A DNA stretch of 64,000 nucleotides from Micropterus salmoides. Its lineage: Eukaryota; Chordata; Actinopteri; Centrarchiformes; Centrarchidae. Location of the stretch: the NCBI RefSeq assembly GCF_014851395.1, contig NW_024041039.1:31965660-32029659 (forward strand), read 5' to 3'. Below the pieces are notes generated by a model that had not been told where the DNA came from, did not search any database, and worked only from the letters and a program-made list of their open reading frames with translations. Both the position numbers and the translations under genes were made by a program. Below, piece after piece: positions 25,001 to 36,800 of this stretch (within the stretch, counting starts at the first letter, position 1; the number at the start of each line of letters is the position of its first letter).

Positions 25001-28000
25001 GGAAAGTCTTAATTTTAATTTTTTTTTTTAATTTTTAACTTAACTACAGAACAGACAGAACTTCTTTTTGGTTTCTATTCTATTTCTCTTTTTTGTTACA
25101 TGTTTAGTTGCAATAACCATTTAGTTAGGGGTATTGTGTGTTCTTCTGTTTTGTGGACATCATTTGTGGTTTGCCTGGAATGGGTTTACTGGTGAAGCTG
25201 CTCCTTGGTTACGTGTATCAGCGTAAAGTCCTACAAGTGTTACAGGTTTTGGAAGAAGATGAGGGGGAGGGGGATTAGAAGGGTTCAAGGGTTTGCATTG
25301 TTGTGGGAGTCTCCCAGGTATGTGTATATGTATGTTGTCTGTTTGTTTTTTTTTGCAGCAGCAGCCTTTTATTCTCTTTTCATTGTATAGAAAAGTATGT
25401 ATCATAACTGTAATTCCTCTAGCATAAAAACAACGACCTGGAATGTCAGGGGGCTTCGGAAAATTACAACATTAAAACAAGTTATGAATAGGATTAGACA
25501 TCTCAAATCTAAAATCGTATTTTTGCAGAAAACCCACCTGACAATTGCAGACTTAAAGCGTGTACAGAGCAGATGGCCTGGCCAAGTAATATATGCATTT
25601 TGTAATAATTATGAAAGGGGAGTGCTTATCCTTATTCACCGGACAATACCATTGTAGAAAACTACCCGAGATCCAGGTGGAAGATATGTTATCATCCAAT
25701 GCAATATCCTATCAATGACATGGAACCTAGTTAGTATTTATTGTCCCAATGAAGATAACCCCAGTTTATTTAGGGATATATTTGGCTAGCATAGTTATTG
25801 CAGAAAGTTAGCTAACACAGAGGGACTTCATTTAATTTTTTAGCTTCCTCCTCTTGGTTTAGTGTGCTGTACATTTTCATAATGGCATCTGTGCGTGTGG
25901 TGTTGGAGGACAGATGACAGAAAACGCGTCGCACTTTCACCTGCCACCGTCTTATATACAGTCTGCAACACGCATTTTACTGACGGCCGTTTCACCGATA
26001 CATTGGCGGAAGCTAAGGAGTGAAGCCATCAGCGTTGCTGAAACGGCCTAATAACGTCCTAATAATTAATTAATTTAAATTTGTGAGGCAGGTTTGAATC
26101 CAGCCATGGACTTCCCTTTGTGGAGTTTGCATATTCTTCCTGTATTCATGTGTGTTTCTGTGTATAATGTGATATTTCTAACTGTGCACTGAGTTTTGTA
26201 GATTTGTAAGATAATTAGTTTTATAAAAGGGAGCACTCATGGCTTTGGCCAAGCAACAGGAAAAGAAGTGACAACAGCAGCTGCACAATCATAGGTCGTA
26301 GCTACTCTGATGATGAAAACTTATATACTGTATCAAAATGTTTGGTAAATTTTCAATAAAGAGCATTGGCACCACAAGTGTGTGGCTTCTCTGCTTGTTT
26401 TTGTCAACTATCAGCTCATTAATATGGAGGTCCTGAGCACTCAGCGCACTGAAATTTAAGAAGACACATTATACATAGATTTTATTTAACACATCTCAGA
26501 CTGAACATCAGTAGAGACAGAACATTATAAGTTTCATATAGGTCGATCTTATGGCAAGGCTGGTAGTTGTTCCGTTTAGGTCGGCTTTTGTTATAATTAC
26601 ATATTTTCTTTACAGAATGGAAGGACCTAAATCTGTGGAGGCCAGCCATTATTAACCATCTGTAATCAACTGCAGCTTCTTCCACTCTAACTGAGATGTG
26701 ATGGTGAACCACGTTCAGAACATCCATGAACACAGCAGCCTGGAACCAGTTATGTCATACCTTATACAGTTTGTGGTTAAAAATGATTAGTGTTCAAATC
26801 TTCAGTGGTGCTGGTTGGTGCCTGGTTTAATTTGATTTCAGTGCCTCCAGAAATAAATATTGTGTAGGTAAATCTCCCAGATTGTGCAAAGAATTAGAAT
26901 AATTTTATATGTGGAAATGCATCACACTAGCATTTGTACTGAAGTAAATCACAGCTAATTCTGTAGAGTAAAGATTCTGTTTTGAAACAGCCATTTTGGA
27001 GATTATGAGTAAAAACACATGAACAAGACATTTTACAAATTACAAAAAATATTACTAAATTAATGAAGATATAATTGATTGCAGGGCTGTTTTACTGGAC
27101 TGGAACAGTTTTAGCTTGGCGAACCTTAACAGAAACTAGTATTTAATGTACGTGGATATTCTGTGCAAACAAAAGCCAACGCCACTTTTTTGGTCACAAG
27201 GTGGCAGCGTTGGCTAACAATACAAGAAGAATTTGGTCTTACAAATGTTCTATATGTTGTCTTTACTTCTGGGGGTTTTCAAAAATGTACAACTTGTGAA
27301 ATGTATGATCTGCCTTTTCCACAGGTTTCTCTCGGTAATTCTGCATTTCAACCACGATGGAAGCTGAGAGGTTGCTGTGATGGTGGGTTATATTTTATAA
27401 ACATGTTTTTCCTTTCTCCAGCATACGCATCAGCCCTCATGGAGTCAACTGCACCTGCCCTGCTTAGCAGATCGGCCTCATGGATGGATGAGGCAGTCGG
27501 CCTTTGTCGGTTAACGGTTTAACACAGGACATAAATGTGAAACCAGCACAGAAGTCTTGGTTCGCGGTTTTCAGGTTAAGATCTTTATTAATGAAGGTAA
27601 AGCCAGATCAGTCCTACAATTAATATTATCCTCGGCCAAAGACATACTGTAAGATACAAAAAACATCTCTAAAAGAGAGATTCAATCTGGTAAATAAATA
27701 TGTCTCAGCCAACGCTTGTGAGGTGTGACTTTTGTTGTTCCCAACATTGCAAGAAAGTATTTTGTTTTGTCACTGTATTCAGTTAAAAGAATAGTCTGTG
27801 TGTATTTCCATGTAGAGCCAGTAAATGTTATTTAAAATATTTTTTATTAATAAAATCTTGAGAATTGTACAGCTTTCGTTTTCTCTTGAGTCTTTTCTAG
27901 TTTAAAATACCCATACCCATTTGGTGCATCGACACATTAAAAATATGCCCAAAAAGCATGGCACAATGCTGATTTTTGATGCCAAAAACATGCTGTGCCA

Positions 28001-30860
28001 TAAATGTAAAATCACTGTGGAGCATCATAACCAACCAAATTGCTTTCCCCAAATCTAAAGGTTGTAGTTCCTCCTCGGTAGACTGATATTTGGGTGTTGG
28101 TTATTTATTATCTGCTCTGGCTTTTCCAACTATTTTTTCAGAGATATGGTGAAAATAATGACCCAATATGATGTGAAATTACATATTTGTCATTGGAAAA
28201 CATCAAATTTTCTTGGGGGAGGACACCCAAACCCCCCGACCATGACCATCACGATCAACACCAAAACATTAATCTAAAGCTCACATTAAACTGGGAAAAC
28301 ACTGAAGTTTTAAGCTATACTAATGTGCATCACATTGCAAGAGCAATGTTGCTGAGACATGTTGTGTTGGGGTTTTATATTCAGAAAAGAAATTTGCTTC
28401 ACCTCCGCTGCTACAACTCCATCCTAGGGGAAACACTGACAATCTTACTAATAGTCAAAGGCAGGCTAAGAGGGGACTCTCTGGGTCGCTACACTTACAG
28501 CTCAGCTCTTGGCAGTAGTACGGTACTGTTTTATCCCATCGACAGTATCACAAATGAGAGTGTCCTCCAGCCCACTTGATGTAATACCTACAAAGTTTTT
28601 ACTGAAAGTAATAGATTCTGTTGGGCCCCATTTGATATCTGTTTTCAACAGCTCCCTATCTACTGGTTGTGTCCCTGATTATTTTAAAATGGCTTGCGTG
28701 AACCCGCTTTTAAAGAAACCTGGTTTAGATCCCTCCCTCCTACAAAATTTTAGACCAATTTCAAAACTGCCTTTTATTGCAAAGATTTCTAGAAAGAATT
28801 GTGTCCAAAAAGCTGCTTACTGTACTGGAAAATAACACAATATTTGAAAAGTTTCAATCTGGTTTCAGGAAGTAACACAGCACTGACTGCCCTGCTTAAA
28901 GTCACCAATGACCTTTTAATGTCTGCTGATGAAGGTATGTGCTCAGTCCTGGTACTCCTGGACCTTAGCGCTGCTTTTGACACCATTGATCACAACATCA
29001 TGTTAGACAGACTGAGGCACTGGGTGGGGATCTCTGGTACTGCCCTAGAATGGTTTTCATCCTACCTGTCAAATAGGAAGTTTTGCGTGTCTGTAAACAA
29101 CTATTTCTCTTCGTTCTGTTCAGTTAAATATGGTGTGCCTCAGGGGTCGGTCTTGGGACCCAGCTGGAGGAAATTATTTGACATCCATTTTTTAACTTCA
29201 CAAAGGCAGTCGTTAAGTGAACTCTGTGGTCTGTGGATCTGATGGGCAAGTACATTTGTGTGTCATCAGCATGAATGCCAAATTGTTTTTTTACCAAACT
29301 GCCGCACAATGGACCATATATTTACCCTCCAGACTTTAATTGATCAAGAATTAAACATTAAGATAAGAAAGGTAAATGCCTGTTTTGTTGACTTCCAAAA
29401 AGCCTTTGATTCCATCTGGCACGAGGACAGAAAAATAGGCTACTTAAAAGTGGCATTGGAGGAAAAACACATGATTTGATTAAGAACATTTATACAAAAA
29501 TCTGCCATAAAGATTGGAAACAAACAAACAGCGTTCTTCTCCCAGGGCAGCGGAGCAATCTCATTCCAATTATCTTCAATCTATATATCAATGATTTAGC
29601 GAACCAATTAGAGCGTTCCACGGCACCTGGCCTCATCCTGAACGACACAGAGATCAGAGGTCTGCTGTATGCAGATGACTTAGTGTTGGCTTTCACCTAC
29701 TAAAGAAGGTTTGCAGCAGCACCTTAACCTCCTGAAGAGATTCTGTCAGACCTGGGCCCTGACAGTAAACACAGCAAAGACTAAGATAATGATCTTTCAG
29801 AAACAATACAGAAATCAGGTTACACAGAATTTCTATTTAGACACCACTAAATTACAATATACAGAAAACTAGACTTACCTTGTCCTCAACATTACATACA
29901 CAGGAAAGCTCAACATGGCTGTGAAAGACCTGAGGGACAAAGCAAGGAGAGCTTTCTCTGCAATAAAAAGAAACATTCAAATCTATATTCCAATTGAAAT
30001 CTGGCTTAAATTTTTCAATTTGTACTAGAGCCAATAATTCTATATGGTAGCAAAATTTGGGGGCCAAAACTTAATAATGAATTTGACAAATGGGACAAAA
30101 CAATCATAGAATCTTTCCATACTGAGTTCTGTAAAAGCATCCTGCAGGTGCACAAAAAAACACCAAATAATCTGTGCAGAGCAGAGCTTGGCCACCTCTT
30201 ACTAAAAATACAGAAAAGATCAATAAAATTTTACACTCACTTAAAATCAGTAAACCCCCAGACATACCATCACAAAGCCCTAACATACCAGGAGCTGAAA
30301 CCAGAGAAGAGTCCCCTCAGCCAGCTGGTCCTGAGGCTCTCTGCAGTAACAAGTCCCCGACAGCCTCAGGACAGCAATACCAACTCAAGCAGACCAAACC
30401 AAATTATCAGCAAGCAGAAAGAAAAATATATTGAATACTGGAAAGAAACGACCAAAACAAAAAAGTAAATCACAATGTTATGTGACCCTTAAAAGAGAAT
30501 TCACACTGGCAAATTACCTGAGCACAATAAAATGTCCTAAACTAAGAAAAATGTTGACAACATACAGACTGAGTGAACACAGCCTGGCCATAGAAAAGGG
30601 TCGCCACAGACAGAACTATTTACCGGGAGAAATGCCCAAATGTCAAATTGCTGCAAAATATATCTCATCATGCCACGAACTGAGGACAACCAGTGGAAAC
30701 TCTGATAAATAATTGTACTAATTTTCAAATTATTATTATTTTGATTGTTTGATATTTTGGTAATTGTTGTGTTTTTAAATGTCACATTTGATACTGATTT
30801 TTTGTAGTTAAAAAAAACAAAAAAACTATTCAATTAATTAAAAAAAATTTTGGTCTATTA

Positions 30861-30897
<37 letters not shown>

Positions 30898-33800
30898 ACT
30901 GTGTGACAACCTGCGATTCACCAGGTTTAAGTGTACAGAAAACCCGATGTGGAATTTTCAGTTGGATTATGCTTTATATTATTATTACTTTACTTTGTGA
31001 TTTTGTTTTTGTGAAATCTTTAAATACACCAATATTTTGTTTTGTGATAAGCTTTTAAGTTTGTGGTGTTTCTTTCTTTTATGGTCATTCAGTGGGAGGG
31101 TGTACGTTCTTTTACAATATACATCCTTTGTGACACTTGTCACCTGCTGCCCCCGTGTTCCTGCTCGACACCCTCTGCTGTAACTATTGTTACTAGTCCT
31201 ATTGTTATTATTGTTATTATAATCATTAACATTAAGACTGTTACCATTGACACTACTATAAATATCTGTACCATTTTTCATTTAGTCTATAGCAACATCA
31301 CCTTTACTGTCTGTACCTCTGTGTGTGTATATTGTGTAGGCTGCCTCCCTCCCCTCTCTCTCTCTCCTTCCATCCCTCTCTTTTTCTCTCTGTTCCTCTC
31401 CTGCTCTCTCTCTCTCTCTCCCTCTCTCCTTCACCCCAACCGGTCGAGGCAGATGGCCGCCCACCCTGAGCCATGGTTCTGCTTGAGGTTTCTGCCTCTT
31501 AAAAGGAAGTTTTTCCTTGCCTCTGTCTCCTAGTGCTGTTCTTGGTGGGAATTGTTGGGCTTCTGTAAATGACATCATAGAGTACGGTCTAGACCTGCTC
31601 TTTTATGAAAAGCGCTGTGAGATAACTGTTATGATTTGGCGCTATATAAATAAAATCGAATTTGATTTAAAATCCATTGACTACCATTATCTTACTGCCA
31701 GGAGAGAGACCTGGCTGGCACCCCAAATAATACTAATATTTAAAACTGTGCAACTCAGACTGTCACAACACACAACGCTTATTGTTCTATTTATTTACTT
31801 TTATTTTTACTATTTATTTTTACAGATTTTTTTATTATTATTATTTTATTTTTTATTAACACACACAAACTACTTTTACTGTTTTATTTCCTTATTTAAT
31901 GAAATGTATGAAATTAATTGTCCTTATGTAATTTATACGTAGCTTTGGCAATATTGTTGCTATACATTCCTGTGGTCGCTGTTTTACACTTCATGATGAA
32001 TCAGTTTAGCATCAAAATGATTTTGAAGCCGTTATCTTAAGGTAAAAATGTTTTAACAGCAGTTTATCTTTTGAATTCATTCTAAAATCACCACAAGCAA
32101 AGTGCACCAGAGTCCGCTCAGAACCAGACCGAGACCCATGTTTTCACATGGTATTGGTCCGGCTGTTTGGTCAGCACCAGACAGCTTTCACACCAGCCTA
32201 AATAAACTCAACCAATCAGGTTAGGTGTGAAAGCAGAGGTCCACTTTTTTCCAAATGTATACTTGGATGGCAGAGTATCAGGTCAAGTTAATACTAATTC
32301 AGTCTAATCCAATATTGCTGCAATGAGCCCTGTTTGTTCAAACGGATACTGTAGGTGTTGATTCAGCGTTGTGCTTGTTAATGCTGTAGTATGCATTGTA
32401 TTTTGTTCACCCCATTTATATCAATGAACACTTTTCTCCCCATTATTTTCCATTTAGTACAATAAGGATGGCACCTTTGAAGTATTTGACTGTTTTGACT
32501 CGTAGCTCCAGGGTGGCGTCTTCATCACAGACAAAGATGGTGCGTGGGTGCTGCTGGAAGGCTGATACAGTCCACATGTGGTTCACCCCCTCCTCTATGG
32601 CTTTATACAGGGCAAAGGCTTTATGTGCTCCTGTGATCAGAATCATCACCTGAGCAGAGGACAACAACAGTATAATACTCCACTACATGCTGTGGACACA
32701 GGAAAGTAGGACCATTAAGAGTTACGCAATATATATTATTTAAATATCTGATCTTATTGAAACTGCCTGAGGTTTTAAAGTAGTAGCCACATAACAATGT
32801 GTTATTCTAGGACAAAGGAGAAATACATGTACTGCCCTTCAATCTGACCTCCTTGGCGTCCATGACAGTTCCAACACCCACAGTCAGAGCCATGGTGGGA
32901 ACCTTGGAGAGGTCATTGCCAAAGAAACGAGCATTTGCCACAATGGTGTCCTTAGCCAGGGTTTTCACTCTGGTCCTGGAAACAAGGCTGGATCCCGGCT
33001 CATTGAAAGCTATGTGACCGTCAGGGCCAATACCTACAGAAAGACAATGAGAAGGAACCAGACAAAGACGAAGCTTTATGAGATAAATGATCCCTGACAG
33101 ATATGAAAGACAAAATAATATTAAATATCATGTGTCTGACCTCCAACGAACAATTCTATTCCTCCTGCCTCTGCAACCTTCTGCTCGTAGGCCTGACACT
33201 CCGCCTCTAGGTCCTCTGTGTTTCCATCCAGGATGTGAGCGTTGGCTGGATCTATGTCAATGTGCTTGAAGAAGTTGTTCCACATGTAGGAGTGATAGCT
33301 CTCTGGATGAGCACGAGGTAGACCTGGAAAACAAGGTCACCCTTTTTACCTAAGAGCCACAGTGCCAGGAATCCAGCCTCCAGAGTGAAGACAGTAGATT
33401 TGATGTTCTACCTTCGGGGCCAGTGGCCCGGAGGATGTGGAAGGTATGAAATGAAACATATGTCCAGTGCTAACTGATGTAAACTCTTAAAAACTGGACC
33501 TGAACCTCCCTACATCATTACTAAAGGTGCTTGCACACTGCTCAGACAGCACCCAACACTAACATTCTAAGGGCCCTTGTCCACCAAAGCGGGTTTTTTT
33601 CTGACGTCAGCATCTTTTTTCAATTCATTGCAATGGGAGCGTCGCGTTTTTACAAGCTGGCAAAAACTTCAGCAGCGTGAGGAGGCGCTGAGTGTTGTTT
33701 CCACACTGGCCGCTAAGCGCTGAGCGTTTTTTTACCAGTTGCGGAGAGTTTAAAAATGAAAACGCTGCACTCGTCACTGTCACTTTTCACTCAGCTGACC

Positions 33801-36800
33801 AATAACAGTAGAGGAGGGGCGGGACAAATACCACACGGTAGCAACAGTTACTATCCTGGAAGGTCAAACCTCAGCTTTTGGACTAAAGGTTGGTAGGTCT
33901 ATTCGCCAAGATGTTTCCTCGTCCACAAAATCTCATGAACCCACATAAGGCGAGTCCGTCCTCTCTCTCTCTACCTGCTTCAGACTTCTCTTCATATAGA
34001 GCAAGGGCCACTTAGACACTTTAGATGTAGGAAAACTTATTGCTGAAAATGTCGGGGGTTTTTTTACACTGGTGAAACCTTCCAGAGCCTTTCTTACCAA
34101 TTTCGGATTGGTTGCTTAACAATTCGTGTGACCATCCATCAGGTTCACTGTAATAAACTCTTACTGTAATGTTATACATTAATAATTTATCATCATAAGC
34201 CTATATCATCTAGCCTACTGCTTACAGGCCAGGGATCTAATCTATAAACGGTGTGTGCACACAAAACGGGGGTGGATAATGTACCTGGGTCACCATGTGC
34301 GTCTTTATTATGTGTCCTCCTACCACCGTCACTACTCAGGAGGGATGCGCCTTCCTGCAGATCGCTTATTGGGGGGTTGAGCTCCTGTGCTGAAGCACTG
34401 CGTGTGTGCGCCAGTGTTACAGTGGGATACATTTCTTTTTTTAGTTTTTCTAATTTTAATGATGGACGTTTTACTGACCATCCCAGACCAGTCGTACAAG
34501 GAGCTCACAACAAGTTATTTTTCAGTAATATTGCAGTATCCAGATACCAGGATCTTCACTTCTATAGTCCTCCACTGGTTTTCACTCACAATTGCCCACA
34601 AGGAGAAAGAGCACATACTCGTAATAGCCTATAAATATGTATATAATACATTGTTTGTTAATAAACTCTGTGTTACTCAAACGTTTTTCACTGTGCTCCT
34701 AAATTTCTGAGGTCTAGATTTTTTCATTTACAAAAATTTGTGTTCCTTGGGAAAAAGGTTAGCGTAGAGCCTTACAGGCACATCAGTAAAATATCAAGTA
34801 TCAATGCAAAAAAAACAAACACAGAAAGCAACTAAAATATACTTTTCTGTGAAAAATCTATAAATATAATTAATAAATAAATAAATAAAACAATTAATCA
34901 CATAGTAATATATAATAGGCTACATTGATATAGTCAGCGGATACTATTGCAACAGGAATACATCAATTAAATAAAAAAGAGTTGTCATACTGCAGATGGT
35001 TGTGAGGACTAGGGACATTAAGCTGACCTATCTGAGCTTGTACATCTCGATAATAACATGGGTCTGACTCTTGAATGGCTCTAGCTTCATGCTCTAAGTA
35101 CTGACAGTATGACGTTATGTTGTCAGAATGAGTGGCGGTTCTAGACCAATTTTATTAAGGGGGCCAGGCTGGGGACAGTTGTTTTGTCAGAGGGGCCCAT
35201 TCAATTCAGGACAAAAAGAGACAAAGGCCATGTTCAAGCTTTCAAAATGTCTTGTTTAGTATATAAAGTAATGTTTTAGTAACTTAGTTATTTCAGTAAC
35301 AGGATCTTTTCAGTAACTTAGTTACAGTTTTATTAAATTACATTATTAAAAAAACAAAAAAACATTCCTGTTAACTTTAGCTCAAGTTACAGAACATTCT
35401 TTGATGAAACACTTCTTTGTAAGGCTTAAAGGTCCAGTGTGTAATATTTCTGATGCTCTACTGACAGAAATGCAAAATAATATCCATAACTATGTTTTCA
35501 GTGGTGTATAAAGACCTTACATAATGAACCATTATGTTTTTATTACCTTAGAATGAGACATTTATATCTACATAACTGCGGGCACCCCCTGCTGTGGAGG
35601 TCGCTGTATTTTGTCGCTATGTTTCTACCATAGCCGTCAACGGACAAACAGCGCTACCGAGCGTGTTTCGTCATCACGCCGTTCTTCTTCTGATTGTATA
35701 ATTCCAGTAGTGTAGACGCCTGTCACTACATTGAATACGTACAAAGAAGAAGAAGAGGGAATAATAATAATAATAATAATAGTAATATACAGTCTCTGAG
35801 TAGTCTTCTGGTTTATTAGAAGTAAGAAGAGAAGTGACATTTGGACAACTGAAGGAGCACATGAGTTATTTAGCACGAGAGACAGACAGCTGACAAGTCA
35901 CCAATAATGAATACTTTCCGAATTCTTGACATGATCAAGATAAGATAAGTAAACCTCTTAGAGACTTACATGTCAATATCCAGTCATAGTGGAAAAAGGA
36001 CACGTTTCAAACTTTATTTCTTATGCCTAATTAATATTTTTACCCCACTAAGCATAATGAGGCATATACAGTGGGTACGGAAAGTATTCAGACCCCTTTA
36101 AATTTTTCACTCTTTGTTTCATTGCAGCCATTTTCCAAAAATCAAAAAAAGTTCATTTTATTTCTCAGTAATGTACACTCAGCTCCCCATCTTGACAGAA
36201 AAAAACTGAAATGTAGAAATTTTTGCAAATGTATTAAAAAAGAAAAACTGAAATATCACATGGTCATAAGTATTCAGACCCTTTGCTCAGTATTTAGTAG
36301 AAGCACCCTTTTGATCTAATACAGCCATGAGTCGTTTTGGGAAAGATGCAACAAGTTTTTCACATCTGCATGCTGCCACCACCATGCTTCACTGTTGAGA
36401 CTGTATTGGACAGGTGATGAGCAGTGCCTGGTTTTCTCCACACATACCGCTTAGAATTAAGGCCAAAAAGTTCCATCTTGGTCTCATCAGACCAGAGGAT
36501 CTTATTTATCACCATCTTGGAGTCCTTCAGGTGTTTTTTAGCAAACTGGCAGGCTTTTAATGTGTCTTGCACTGAGGAGAGGCTTCCGTCGGGCCACTCT
36601 GCCATAAAGCCCCGACTGGTGGATTGCTGCAGTGATGGTTGACTTACTACAACTTTCTCCCATCTCCCGACTGCATCTCTGGAGCTCAGCCACAGTGACC
36701 TTTGGGTTCTTCTTTACCTCTCTCACCAAGGCTCTTCTCCCCCGATAGCTCAGTTTGGCCGGACGGCCAGCTCTAGGAAGGGTTCTGGTCGTCCCAAACG

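Noticed and set aside
27163..27522. 119-aa frame with several cysteines
   Set aside because: No splice signals, conserved motif or element context could be recognised.
32396..32653. 85-aa plus-strand frame
   Set aside because: It is the antisense of gnpda2 exon 5.
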